Positions 13,601 through 26,853 of a stretch of 64,000 bases of DNA are shown one piece after another. A model generated the notes under the pieces. That model was not told the DNA's origin, did not search any database, and worked only from the letters and a program-made list of their open reading frames with translations. Source of the DNA: Aphidius gifuensis (lineage: Eukaryota > Arthropoda > Insecta > Hymenoptera > Braconidae); the NCBI RefSeq assembly GCF_014905175.1, contig NC_057790.1:24206469-24270468 (forward strand), written 5' to 3'. Position 1 is the stretch's first letter, and each line of letters starts with the position of its first letter. The translations under genes were made by a program, and so were the position numbers.

Positions 13601-15269
13601 TTGTCTCTATTTTTTTTGACTCTTTTTTATTCTCAATATATTGAAATTGACATCACAGAAAAACCGACAACAATGCTCGCATCATTCAGCTGGCTTGGCT
13701 TAAAATATATTTATTTTTTCATGTAGAAAAATTTTATCAAACATTATTAAACATACTTTTAAATTTATAATTAATATCATTAGAAATAAATATTATGAAT
13801 TTTTATTTGACTAATGGTGCTATCGTTAATCATGTATGATTTTTTAAATTTTTTTTACATTTTTGTCGGACGTATTACCCTCGAAGTATTTTAAATAATT
13901 ATTTATATATATCAAAATTCCGAAGGGGTTAATACTGGTAGTTGATTGGTGCTCAATCAAATGTCTTTTGGAAAATATTTTTTTTACTAATGACTTTGCA
14001 ATTCGTAACCCTTCGAGGTTTAATTCCATGTGTACATATAAACCAACAAAAAAAAATGTTTGAACCCTTGCGGCAAGCAGCTGCCACTATCACCAAATTT
14101 CTTGACAAATAATTGAACATTTTTGACACATGGAAGATAAACTTCCCCTTTCAAAATTGCCGATGGCTTCAAGACGTTATCTATATATTTATATTTTTTT
14201 TTTTTCGAAATATCAATTTTATATCAATGATCATTATTTCATTAACTAAAAAATTTAATAATTAGAATAAATAAAAAATTCATATAAATAATATAAAATA
14301 AATTACTTTTAAAATGCAAATGATTAAAAAAATATATATATTGACATTAATTTTATAGTATTTGCCATCATTATCATGGAAAAATAAATAAATAAAATTA
14401 TTCTGATAATGAAGTGGAGAATCAAGCATTGAATTTATTCAAATTTACCTTTTGCATATATCTAGGTATCCTCACCAGTCGAGAAACGAAAAAAAATAAA
14501 ATAAAGAATTTAAAAAAAGAAAATGATAAAAAGAAGGAAAAAAAAAACGTAATTTTGTCATGTTAATTCGTTACTCGCAAAAGGTATTCAGGCTGCTCAT
14601 AGTTCCCTCATCTTGTTCGTTTGTTAAATCACAAAATTACATAAATATTTAAATTAAATAATCGTATTTTACGTGAATAACATCAGACCAACGCCATCTT
14701 TGCGTTTCTGCCATGCTGATTTTTGTACTTGTATATTTAAAAAGTAAATTTTATTATAGCATTTTAAATTATAAATTGAAATATAATTTTATACAATTGT
14801 TAAGATCAAATTTAACAATAAAAAAAAAAAACCCGAATAATTATTTAACAAGCTTTAAATGTTCACAAACATTGAGAAACACACAAAGATGTTTTAAATT
14901 TTTCAATAGAATTTTTTACTGCAAGTTGCATGTAAAAATTTATTACGATTGTAACCACCCCTGGTTTTAATATCTCCACCCCTTATAACATCACCAAGGG
15001 CTGGCACATGTGAAACACACATCTACCCCATTACAGTACACTCAACGACAAAAAGAAAAAATCAAAATCACCTTTAATAAATTAATTTAAATTGAAAAAA
15101 AATATATAAAAAATTTTTTTCACAATTATTTTTTGTTATTATTTAAATTTCCTATTGATATAATTTTTTTTTTTTATATTTTAATTATTAATAAATAATA
15201 TTGCAGTAGGCGGAATTATATACTTTTAGTATTTTTCATTTATTTATTTTTTTTTTCGCGCATTAATTA
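10681..15269. other. Intergenic AT-rich DNA
   Basis: About 4.6 kb without a supportable gene. Short frames near 11238, 13339 and 14713 are low-complexity and lack family signals. A small mixed-composition patch lies at 12530-12620 and another at 14940-15030. Confidence 0.5.
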
Positions 15270-15560
15270 AAAACTCCAGCCTCCGTTTGCGAATCTCTAC
15301 GGCCATCTTGGCTCAAGGCACGCCCTCTCTTCTTTGTTTTAAATTTTTTTTAAAATAGCAATCTTTTTGTAATATTTGATATTGATGATGAATGTAGGTA
15401 GGCTGGTACTGCCCATTATCCGGCCTCTCTTAGCCAAACATTAGCAGCTTCGTTTCAAGACTCGTGCCGAATAAAATTTACCCAAAATTGACCTGAACGA
15501 GTTATACGGGGTTTGGCTATATTACAATGCCAATTCGTGGCCACACAGATGACCGCTCAA
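15270..15560. promoter_or_regulatory. GC-elevated island, candidate enhancer
   Basis: A roughly 290-bp block of balanced composition, including the sequence GGCCATCTTGG near 15301 and a run of short CpG-containing words to 15560. No reading frame or RNA fold stands out. It is one of the regularly spaced islands in the Vsx upstream desert. Confidence 0.25.
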
Positions 15561-18189
15561 AACAAAGGCATAAAAAAAAAAATCTTATATTCAAAAGAAA
15601 TTGAAAAAAAAAAAAACCTATGATGATGATGCTGGTATATGAGATGTGGCTTAAATTCACGTTAGTTTTTTTCCAACACTACGTGGCATCAGATTACTCG
15701 AGCTTTTTTTTTTTTTTTATTTTTATTGTTATTTAGTATGTATTTTTATTTTTAAATAATCAAGTGATGAAATAAGATAATAAAATAGATTTTTTTATAT
15801 ATATAAAAGTTTGTTTTCATATTTTATTTTTATTCAAAAGATGTTTTGAATTTAAATGTTCATTCTCGAGATTGTGCAATGTGATTTTTTCAATTTTTCA
15901 ATATATACAAAACTCCGGACAAGTTTTCTATATGAAAAAATTTTTTATAATAAAAAAAAAAAAGTTTAATTCCCATGTGGTTGATGCATAGATTTTTATT
16001 TATTTATTTTTTTGCATCGTAAAGAGAGGACATCTGTGCTTGACAGTATTTGGACACAGTTGAAATACTTTTGTGTCCATCCTGGGGATTCAAATTTACC
16101 TACATGCACCTCAACACGTCTGACAGATATCTTTTACTTTTTTATTTTATTTTTTCATCGGTTTTTGTGACAATAGAAAATATTGTAAATATAAAAATAT
16201 ACGATATGTTATTCATTGATGTGGAGGTATGTCTGTTAAAATATATATAAAAGATATATATAAATTTATGGATATATTTTTGGGTCGAGTGCAGGTCAGT
16301 TTTGATCAGCTTTTTATTCTTCTCGTGTATTCAATAAAAGAATTATTTTTTTTTTTTCTTATTTTCGTTTAGGGAGATACAATGTAAACCACTTGAGCTG
16401 AATTGTTAAATTCAAAGTTAAATATAAACATGTATAAATCGAAATTTATAAAAATGATTGACGTGACAAATTGAGAAGAAAAAAATCTTAAAAACTGTAC
16501 TTTAAAGTTTAAAAATTAGTTCAAATTAATTGTTAATAAATAGATTATTATTAAAACTGTCTTTTACTGTAATTTAGTAATTTTAAATAATTTACATCAA
16601 GCTAATTTTTGTATATTTTAGAAACATAAAAATTATTTTTTTGTTTTTAATTTGTCTAATTTAATTAACCATTCAAGTTGATAATTTTTCAGTTTACAAA
16701 TATAGAAAACAATGAAAATGCTGGCATGTTTGTTACTATGAATTTTAAAAAAATTATGTAAAAATATTAAAAAAAAAAAACGAAGCGGTTAATTTGCAAA
16801 TGGTAATGAAGTTATATCACGAGGCGACGGAAGTACCTTAATTTCGAGCCGACGGAACATTGGCTAAACAAAATTAAAATTAAAAAAAATAAATAAATAT
16901 ACCAACTTGAAAAAATAATAATAATTTTAACGACTTTTACTTGAATATTTTTTTTTTCCTAAAAAAAATCTTACTTCTATGAAAATTTGATTTTAAAATA
17001 AATTTAAAAATGCAGGATAAATTGTATTTGTATATAAAAATGATAAAAATGAATAAAAATTTATCATATCATTTTTCAAAGTAACATGACAATGTGATTG
17101 TATATAAAATCACTCGTAAATTGATACAATAACATCAAAAAATTTCTCATGCTTCAAAAATATACAGAAGCTTCAATTTACACCAAGGTTTCGAGTTTTT
17201 TTTTTTTTTTATTTCTAATTCTTGAGCTAATCAAAATCAAGTTTTTAGAAATTCAAGGTGTCGGAGATGGCTGTTGTGGGTTTATTTAAAAACTCGGAGA
17301 TTCGATCCTCTCGCCTTTTCACACCTTGGAATAAATCAAACAACAAACCATGTCCTTTTTTAAATGACAGGACCGACCAATATGAATCTATTTACAAAAA
17401 CCGATATTGAAATTTGAACTTTTCTACATAACGTCACTGTTTATTTTGATATATTTTTTTTCTATATATATTTAACCACTTGAAATTTAAATTGTATTAT
17501 TAAATAAAACTGTCAATTGTCAAACACAAAATACATGTTGAAAATAAAAAAAATAAAAATTTAATATTAAAAAATTCAACAGTAAATTGTTATTTTATTT
17601 TATTTTTTTTTTCAAGTATTTAACGTGGAAAATAAATTATATTTTTAAGATTTTTAACAAGACTTGGAAAAACACAAAACAACTCTTGTCCAGAGAGTTT
17701 TGTTCATTTTTTTTTTTTTTATTAAATATTTTCAACAATGTTAAAAATAATAATATAAAAATTAACTCAAGTAGTTTGTTGTCCACAACTTGAACAAATG
17801 ATGCACAAAATGATCACTACTGTACTCATTACATCAAATTTTTTTTAGTCTATGTAATTTTCTATAAATCAACATCAATTGTAATTATATTATATAAAAT
17901 TATTCATTAATTAAATGATATAAAATAAGAAATTATTTTATGAAAGTAATTAAAAAATTTTCTCAACTCTCATATCATTAATTAAGAAAATAAAAAAATA
18001 AAAAAAAATTGTAATATATATATAGAAATGAGAATAAAATGATAATCATTGAAAATACTTGACAGTGTTGTTATTCCAGCATTGAAAGTCTAGCCCATGT
18101 CAATTCACAAGGGGGTAGGTAGGTGGTGTAAAGAAAAGAAGAAGTAAAAAAAAAAGAAAATAAAGAAAATATAAAAAAGAAAAAAAAAA
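15561..18189. other. Intergenic AT-rich DNA
   Basis: No gene seen. A 73-nt stretch at 17255-17327 has complementary 7-nt ends but does not fold as a tRNA. Small GC-bearing patches occur near 16800-16870. Confidence 0.5.
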
Positions 18190-18480
18190 ACAAATTGTAT
18201 ATGTGTATTTGCACCCGAGCTATTCCGCTGGTGGAGCTCGTTCGATTCTCAATGTCTGGAAATAATTAGAGACCATAGAACGGGTGTTACCACGGCAACC
18301 GCCAATCAGAGGGCAAAGATTTTTTTTTTTTTTTTATATTCTCTCTTTCTCATTTTATTTTTTTTTTGCACTTTTTATATTCTGCATTTTTTTCTCTGCC
18401 CGGGAGAATCGCGTACGCTCGCGCGCGCCCGCGGGGAGATAATGTATGCAACGACACGTCTAAACATACAGATGGAAAAT
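18190..18480. promoter_or_regulatory. CpG-dense island with RFX X-box and CCAAT box
   Basis: A promoter or enhancer-like cluster. A perfect inverted-repeat RFX X-box, GTTACCACGGCAAC, lies at 18286-18299. It is followed three bases on by a CCAAT box (18302-18306) and about 100 bp further by a CpG-dense core at about 18398-18440 (alternating CGCG words). A TAATTAGA homeodomain-type site sits at about 18263-18270. These elements are seen directly. That RFX and NF-Y factors bind them is inferred from the motifs. No coding exon is evident next to it, so the target could be distant Vsx, CEP164 (8.5 kb away, itself ciliary) or an unannotated transcript. Confidence 0.5.
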
Positions 18481-20149
18481 TGAAATGTATAACACCCTTC
18501 TACCCCCATCAACGGTTTTAACACTCTTCAACTACCCAACCACCTCATAACTCACTCCTAGTCATAGTTTTTATTTTATTAATTTTAAAAAATGTATTTG
18601 CAAAATAATTTTACAACAAGCCTATATATGGATGAAATTTTATTTTTTTTTTCTTCCATTTTCTAACTCTGATTGTTTCTCAAATTTTCCAATTTTATTT
18701 TATCGATTTAATCCAATTTATCCAATTTTCATATCCGCCTATATAGGAAATTAAGGATTACCTGAATGCATAAATATTTCAGCTGATTGAACGGATATTA
18801 AGTCAGTAATTTAATGACGTAAATTCATTAATTTACATCGATCTAGCTTTAAGTGAATTTTTGAGTTATCATGGTTATTAGTGAATTAAAAATTTAAATA
18901 ATAATTTAAAAAAATAAATAAAATGTTAATTTTATTTTTATATTCATGAGAAAAAAAATTTGAGCTCTTTTTTTTTTGGTATGCATAGAACGTTAGATGT
19001 GTGAAGTCACCTTTTTCAATTATGAGTAAAAGGAATTTTGCAAAAAGCTGCTGCAATATATAAACACGTCAAGCCACTTTGATCTACTCGAAAATGGCCG
19101 CCGACATGTACTTCATGTCTGAGATCTAAGAAAAATTCTCTTTCCCTATTTAAAAAAAAAGTATTAAAAAAAAAAACAGAGAATGTAAAGGAAAAAAAAA
19201 AAATTAGTACAAAAAAGGAGTGCCAAATAAAAAAAAGTTTTTTTAAATATGAATGAGTTCATTCCAAAGGAATTTCTTCAGTTCACTTGTCATGGATTTT
19301 TCATTTTGGTTATTCTTTTTTTTTAATTTAGAGGTTTTTTTTTTTTTATTTTACAATAGAATAGTACGAATAGAATTTGAAAAAATAAATTCCAGCTAGA
19401 ATAAATCATGAGAAAAATAAAAAATTTGAAACTTTTGGAAAAAATATAAACTGTTTTCTATGCAATCTACTGGTTATATAATTTTTTTTGAAATTTAATA
19501 ATGAATTAAAGAAGATTATTTAAATATAAAATGATCTGAAATCAAGTATGGGTGTCAAGATTCAGTTGAGAATCATGAATGGGTATTATTTTGGTTGGGT
19601 TTGACAGGGCAGGTCTTTGTTTTGGCTAAGCTGAAAGCCCTACCTGTCCTAATTAACTTATTCAAGTTATACCAGAACGGAAATGTAATGTCATCGTCTC
19701 TATTTATCCATGACTATACCAAGAACTCAATTTTCTTGTTATTCTCATTCATATTTAAAAAAAAAAAAAAAAACACATTTCAACAGACCCAAAATACTTT
19801 GCAGAAGAATTTAAAAAATTTCCATTCAATTACTACGAAAAAAAAAAAATAGAAATAGGCAAATGAATATATTAATATAAAAAAAAAAATATATAAATCT
19901 TAAAATTAAATCAATGAGCATTTGTAGATTGAAAAAAAAAATAAATAAAAATTCAATTAAAATTGAAATTAATTAACGAAATATTTAAATTTATAAAAAT
20001 GGAAATTGAGCAATTTATTATTCATTCAATAAATTTATTTGTATGTATATACTATATTGAATTGAACTTTGGTATTGAATCGTTAATATATATATATTTT
20101 TTTTTAATATTCCAGTGTTCCTTTTAAATTTTTGGTCAAAATTTTTTCA
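18481..20149. other. Intergenic AT-rich DNA
   Basis: No gene seen. A perfect CArg-type sequence CCTATATAGG occurs at 18738-18747, but such a motif is expected by chance about once or twice in this window. A plus-strand frame near 19595-19852 is not convincing. Confidence 0.45.
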
Positions 20150-20520
20150 GTTTGGTCAAAAAGAAAAAAACCTAAGGCGTAAAGAATGCTTGGTAATATG
20201 ACACGTATTCCTTGGCTTGTACACGTGGGAAGAAACGACGATGGATAAATACACTCATAGAAATTGTAAAATGGTCATGAAAGGGGTATGTGTTCAAAAC
20301 ATGTCAGCTTCAATATCGGCTTCGTGCATCGATCTCTCGTATCCTCGAACCATCAAAAATAATACAATAATAAAAAAAAAATTAAGATAAAAAAAACAAC
20401 AACAACTACTAGTACTATTGGTGTTTGATTGTTGGATTCACTCTAGGACACGTCATCAACTTTAATCCATTTATTTCATCTGTCAGAAGAAACGGGAAGT
20501 GCCTGGTTTCGCATTAAGAA
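20150..20520. promoter_or_regulatory. GC-elevated block, candidate regulatory DNA
   Basis: A block of about 370 bp with balanced composition (for example 20165-20350) in AT-rich surroundings. It contains several CpGs and no supportable ORF. The role is inferred only from composition. Confidence 0.2.
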
Positions 20521-23500
20521 AATAATTTATATTTTTTATATATATATCCATAAAAAAATAATAAACGAATGAATAAATGAATGAATGAGTGATGAATCAC
20601 GGAAGTATTGGATGAATGAAAGGCTTCAAAGATCGATCTAAGATCTCATGAATTTTGCGTACTCAAATTTCCAGTTTGAATAAACAAACAAACAAAAATA
20701 CGTTTCTTACACAATTCTATTTCTGATAATCATCAACGTAATATTTAATTTTTTTAAGGTGCATTTGAAAATGCTTATGATGTATTTAAAAGCTGGGACC
20801 AATGAAAAAAAAAAACAGATTGAAAAAAGATCTATCTACACACATGTCAATTAAAAATAATCATCCAGGTGTAATACGAATTTCCAGGAATAGCGTAATA
20901 TATAAACTCCTTGACATTAGCTTCCTAATTTAATGAAAATTTTAATAATCTGTTCAAGCACTCATCGATATTTCTTCTCTTGAATTTTGTTTTTCATTAT
21001 TATTTTTTTCGCATATTTTTTTTTTTTTTTGTTCGACAAGGCTAAATTAATCCGTGTCATTATTGCTCCTTCAATAAATCGCAGAGCCAAGAAATATATA
21101 GACATAATAAAATCAACGATTGAATCCTTGTGATTTACTTTGAGAATATCGACAAGATTAATATCCAACTCTTGAATTAAAATTACTTCTGATCAACTGT
21201 TCAAATTATTAATAGACTTACCAATTATATGAAATTCTTTTTCAGCAAATTTTAGCAAAAATCCATTTTGATAATTTATTTCTGGATATACACTGCAACA
21301 AAAATATTAAAAATAATTAATTTAAATACATATTATTTATACAATTAAATTTATTTTAATCAAAATATATTGGTAAATTATTATTGAAATAAATTAACGC
21401 TGACAACTCATGAGTGGATAATAATCACGTTCATAATTACATAAATATTTGCAAGTATTTCGTTTGCATGTATATATTTAATTTTTTATTTTAACATTTT
21501 CAATGTTATATATAAATGAGTAAACTCTACTTGTCTTTTAAATAGTAAATATATTTTAGTACTGGATAATGTGTAATATTTTTTAATTGGAGTCATACTG
21601 TCTTCCTCGTGCACGTGTTTTACCGTCGCACACAATTCGCTCGCAATATACACCCTTCGAAGCTCATGAGTTAAATAAAAAATAATAATAAAATATTAAA
21701 AATAAATAATATGAAAAAAAGAAAAATGGAAAACGAAAAAAAAAAAAAAAAACTGCTGGAAGCTTCATACTGACGGAACTTGTAATTATTCTCTCCATCC
21801 TTGTGGATTGTTTCACTGAGAATTATTTTTCTTCAGCTCGCTCCATTCGCAATTTTTTACCACCCGACCAGCAACTCGTTGCTCTTTTTTTAATTTTTTA
21901 CTTTTTTTAAAATTTTTTTATTATTATCTTTTTTCATAAACCACTCCTCCTAATCGTCAGTGGTTGTATGACACGATGGATGACGACAAAATGAACAAAT
22001 TCATTGTTCTGAATCTTTTCACATTTTCAAATTATTATTTTTCTCCACGATGTACATTTTAAAAACTGTATTAAATATGTACAATAATTATTATGACTAT
22101 TATTTTTTTATATTTTTAATTACAATATGAAATTGTTGATAAATTAATTTCAAGTATTTTCAATTGATTCATTATGTTGTAATGGTATGAAGTTATTATT
22201 TATATCGTATTTAACTATCATTTTGTGAATTTGATGGGTATATACAAGGTGTCAGATTTTTATCTAATAGTTTATTTTTTTTTTTTTTTATGAACATCTG
22301 TTTCTTACGACTGCATTATCGTCAATTATAGATATCAATCTTTTTCGGTTGAATAAAAAAATAAATACATAGATACAAAAAGAAGAAAAAAAAAATATTT
22401 TTTTCGCCTTTTAATAATGCAGGAAAAATACGATAATAAGGTGGAAAAAAAATACAATCAGATATAAATAATAAAACGGAAATAAAAATGGAGAATAATA
22501 TTGAAAATTAAAAAAAAAATAATAATTGTTGTTAAACATTTGTGGGTAAATATTGATTCATAATTTTCTATTGTTTTAATATTAAAAAAAATTTGTTGCT
22601 TTTTTATTTTTTCTTTTTTAATTATTAGTTTTATATTTACCTTGAGTTTTTTTGTAGAAAAAATCCAATTAAAATGTTGTCATTATCACCGTGTAATTAT
22701 TGAGTTTTATCAGTTCTGGATACTTGATAATGATGAAAGAAACCAAAGTCAGAGGAATCATGTATAATTAACCGTCGCAATGGCGATCTTCAGACTTTTT
22801 TAAAATTTTTTTAATAAATTTTCATAATATATATCTGTAAAATTAAAATAAAATTTTTTTAGAATTGATTAAACAAAAGAAATTTTTTTTTTAAATTACT
22901 GAATAATATTTGAATCGAATAGAGAAAAATTATAGTCATTTTATTTTTATCAACAATTTGAAAATAATAATTTTGTTTAAAAGCAAAAGAGAAGCTATTC
23001 TAAAATAAAATTAAACAAGTTAAATATTAATTTTTTCAATGATATGTTTTCATTTAAATTAAAAATTAAAAAACAAGTCTTAGTAAGTAGAAATGTGCTA
23101 AACTCTGTACAAAAACCAGCTAACTAGATCATCAACGAGTTTATTGTCGTGTACTTTTATTGATCTAAATAATTAAATTCTTTTAACTCATTATATTATC
23201 AATTATATATTTTTAATTTTAATTATCAAATTGAGTAACTTACGATGGATAAAACTGAGTGATAATTTGGCTGGTACACCACGATTTGTATTTTGTATAC
23301 TTTTGGATCCATGACGACAAACAAATCGTTTTTGAATTTATAAAATACTCTGATCAAAAAAGATTCTTCACCACTTCATTGACACATCAAGGAAAGATCC
23401 AACATGGAACATCCTAAAAAAAAAAAAAAACATCATAATTAAATACTGTACAATTAAATTTTGCCATATTATTAATTTTGATTTATTCAAACTAATTATT

Positions 23501-23689
23501 AATAATTAAATATAAAACTTTTCATATAATTATACGCATATTTAACATCAAATATAATCAAATTTCAATTGATTTATTTGAATTGACAAAAATAAAATAT
23601 GTTACAGTCGAATAGATCAATTGAAATATAGACCAAGTAATTTTATTTATTTTTTTTTTCTAATTTCTTTTATCAACATGAATTCAATG
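20521..23689. other. Intergenic AT-rich DNA
   Basis: No gene seen. It includes a GAAT/AAAT-type tetranucleotide microsatellite near 20562-20600 and mixed-composition patches near 21600-21660, 21780-21880 and 23250-23410. Confidence 0.5.
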
Positions 23690-24900
23690 TAACGACAGAC
23701 ACCATTTTTATAAACGTAAAAACGTTGGCCCACTTTTAAGGGTGGTTTGGTTTCTATTGAAAATATATACAGTGTCCTTTCGATGGGCAACAACCCCTCA
23801 ATCCCGTGTGACATTTATTTAAAAAAAAGGTAACGTTGTTACGTTGTTAGACTAGATTAGGGGAACCCCCAACGATCGAATCAAGCTTAACGACCAATAG
23901 AATTGTCCAAAACGATGAAAAAGTATATCGACGGGCGTGCTTCTCTTTCATTGCTACTGTTAGCTACTGTTAAACAAATATAAGATAAAAAAAATCTCTT
24001 TTTTTTTTACAATACAGTGAATGTCGCATTGGTGGTCTGTACTTTTATATTTACTTTTTTTTTTTATTTAAATTTAATATTATATAAGCAAATAATTGCT
24101 TGGAATTTTTTTCTAAAATTAAATTGTAAGAGATTTTAAAGAAATAAATACGTCGAATTATATTTTTTGTTATTTAAAAAAACAAAAAAAAAATTAACTC
24201 CAAGTAGACCAGCTGGAGAACTGAATTTTTTTTAATTTTTTTGAACAGAAAAATTCATTGGATGTGTAACAAGCCCGACGCGCCATCAGCTCGCAATTTT
24301 AAAAAAAAAAAAAAAATGAACTATATTTAATAAAGAAAAAAAAAGCATTATTTATATTTAGGAAAATAATGAAAATTTTTTTTTTTAGAGTGCATGGCAC
24401 GAATGTTTTAATAATCAACATAATTCAATTGGATGAAAAATATTAAATATATATAAATAAAAATAAAATACCCTCTCAAATTCGTGGCAAAAGTGATTTT
24501 CACATGAACAAAAAAAATAAAAATCTTGGGCATTATATTCACACGAAGGGATATCATTATCATTTAATTTTCATGTTCATATTCTCAGGGTAAATTTTAT
24601 GTCGTTAAAGTAAAAGTACGATATAACGAACGCTCTCATATATTTGTTGGTGAGTCAAATTTAAATAAAATATCGCTGTCGTTTGAGGCATCATTATAAT
24701 TTTACCATCCATATAATGGTTTCTTTTTTTTTTTTTTTTCGCCACAAGATTATTTACTGACGGATGGTTTTGACAATTCTTCATCGTTTAACAATGATCT
24801 CAATAATCTAAACTAGAATAAAATAGAATTATTTTTACATTTTATATGTACAGTTAAATTTTCATAAATTTACTGGAAACATCTTTACCATCAGCATTCA
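23690..24900. other. Intergenic DNA with one GC-elevated patch
   Basis: A patch at about 23690-23960 is richer in GC and CpG than its flanks. The rest is AT-rich with long A or T runs. No coding or RNA gene is supported. Confidence 0.4.
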
Positions 24901-24911
24901 TTCAATTTTTA

Positions 24912-25820
24912 CCTCTAAAAAGTTAGCACACCACAATGAGCACAAACTATAATATTGTTAGAACTAAAATTTTATGCTTTTTTTGTGCTATTTTTGTGTG
25001 GAACTCGCGATTTTTGTGCTTTTATATATTTTTTTCATGCAATGTTTTGCCACCTTAATATTAAGTTAACACAACTTTTTAAATAATTAACTTATTCTGA
25101 TAAACTCTTGGCCAAAATTATGTGCTTTTTATGTGTTTTTATTCTACGATTGAATTAAATTTTTATTTCAATTACTTTTTATTTAAATAATTTTTTTTTT
25201 TTTTTAATAATAAAAAAAAAAAAAATATTCAAATAAAAAGTAATTAAATGAAAAAATTAATTTAAACGTAGAGTAAAAACACATAAAAAGCACATAATTT
25301 CTATCCAGAGTTTATCAGAATAAGTTAATTATTTAAGAAGTTGTGCTAACTTAATATTAAGCTAGCACAACATAGTTAGAAAAAAAAATTATTTAAAAAA
25401 AAAGTAATTGAAATAAAAAATTAATTCAAACGTAGAATAAAAACACATAAAAAGCACATAATTTTGGTCAAAACTTCATTGATATAAGTTCATTATTAAA
25501 GAAGTTGTGTTAACTTAATATTGAGGTAGCACAACAATATTAGAAAAAAAAATTATTTAAAAAAAAAGTAATTGACATAAAAAATTAATTTAAACGTAGA
25601 ATAAAAACACATAAAAAGCACATAATTTTGGTGGAAAGTTCATTGAAATAAGTTAATTATTAAAAAAGTTGTGTTAACTTAATATTAAGATGGCAAAACA
25701 TTGCATAAAAAAAAAATATATAAAAGCACAAAAATCGCGAGTTTTACACAAAAAAAGCATAAAATTTCAGTTCTAACTATATTAGTTTGTGTCCATTGTG
25801 GTGTGTTGACTTTCTGGAGG
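24912..25820. mobile_element. Fold-back type non-autonomous DNA transposon
   Basis: A 909-bp element bounded by long imperfect inverted repeats. The left end (24912 onward, CCTCTAAAAAGTTAGCACAC) matches the complement of the right end (CCTCCAGAAAGTCAACACAC, reading back from 25820). The match continues for roughly 270-280 bp to about 25190 on the left and about 25545 on the right. A 10-bp direct repeat TTCAATTTTT flanks it (24901-24910 and 25821-25830) and is a candidate target-site duplication. The interior carries three copies of a unit of about 164 bp, and the left arm holds a fourth copy in inverted orientation. No transposase is encoded. Long subterminal repeats with a 9-10 bp duplication suit Foldback or Mutator-like elements; the class is inferred. 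Confidence 0.82.
25225..25700 (+). repeat. Three tandem ~164-bp units inside the fold-back element
   Basis: Landmarks recur with a period of about 164 bp: ACACATAAAAAGCACATAA starts near 25279, 25443 and 25607, and AAGTTAATTATTxAAGAAGTTGTG-like sequence starts near 25323, 25487 and 25651. The third copy merges into the right terminal repeat. The inverted copy in the left arm (about 25041-25190) shares the variant GAGTTTATCAGAATAAG with the first copy, so those two form an inner hairpin around the A/T spacer at about 25190-25220. Confidence 0.8.
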
Positions 25821-25830
25821 TTCAATTTTT

Positions 25831-26853
25831 TATAAGCAAATATTTTTATACAATTTTTAATATATACATAAAAATAGTCAACTCAAAAAAATTGTGTCAA
25901 TCACGAATAGATTTAAAACATTTTAAATTAAATATAAAAAATTAATTACAAGAGTTGAAAAAACAAAATATATTTATAATTTTGATGGTGGCACTTTAGC
26001 ACGTGGATTTCTTTATGCAAATTTTTTTTTTCCTTAAAGAAAATTTCCAGAGTATAATTTTCAAATTTCGCTCTGTAATTTCTTGGGATATTTTACGTGA
26101 AAAATATATTTTTCCAGATTTTTTTCATAATGAAAACTCTTAGAAAATTTACGGGTAACTATTAAAATATCCAGAGATTGTTTCACCAGATCTTCAAACA
26201 TAATTTTTTAATTTTAAATAAGTTAACGAAATTTTTACACAAGGTTTTTAAAAGAGCAACTTGTACTAAATCCTTTCTAAATCGTTCAGTCATTGAAATG
26301 ATATTATAAAGTCTCACAATCTTTAAATATAAAAACTATAAATTTAATAATAATTCTAAAAAAAAATACTTAGATCCAATAGTAGCGCGATCTTATCAAC
26401 TATTATTAAACTAAACATTTTAAAATAATTAAAAAAAAAAATATATAATCGACATAAAATAACTCAGGGAATTATAATTCAAAACCATGAGTCGATTAGT
26501 TTTCAGTTGCTGGCACCACAGAGTTCTGACTTTTTTGAATTTGATAATATAAAATGTTGAGTCAGCTGTTTCAGCTAACCGTCACACATTGCGCGGGTCC
26601 TTCGATAAATATTATACTACCCTGTACTTACATGTATATTTATTTACACATCAGTTGAATTCAACATTGACCGTCATACTGTTCAGGCCGCGCAACCGCG
26701 ATTACTATGACAGCATCGCAATACGAAATTTTAAGTACCTCTAATTGTCGATTATTCGACGTTAAATTAACAGCTCAAGTATTATGAATTAAATTAATTA
26801 ACAAAACAAATTATTAAAAATATAAAAAAAAAGTTGAATTAAGATAACGCAAA
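25831..26853 (+). promoter_or_regulatory. Intergenic DNA and probable CEP164 promoter
   Basis: From 25831 to about 26480 the sequence is AT-rich without a gene. From about 26490 to 26740 composition rises (for example around 26580-26610 and 26685-26720), consistent with the promoter and 5' UTR of the plus-strand CEP164 gene starting at 26854. I could not fix a transcription start. Confidence 0.35.

Noticed and set aside
17255..17327. 73-nt tRNA-like segment with complementary 7-nt ends and a TTCGATC loop
   Set aside because: No anticodon stem forms at the expected place, the T stem does not pair, and extra bases separate the T arm from the acceptor.
18738..18747. Perfect CArG box CCTATATAGG
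   Set aside because: In DNA this AT-rich, one or two such sites per window are expected by chance. Kept only as a remark.
5670..22790. Scattered GCCAT sites suggesting a Polycomb response element
   Set aside because: About ten sites in this length is what base composition alone predicts, so there is no cluster.
26035..26190. Possible repeat family shared with 56330-56480 (AAATTTCCAGA-like words, inverse orientation)
   Set aside because: Similarity is limited to short AT-rich words. I could not align the two stretches convincingly by eye.
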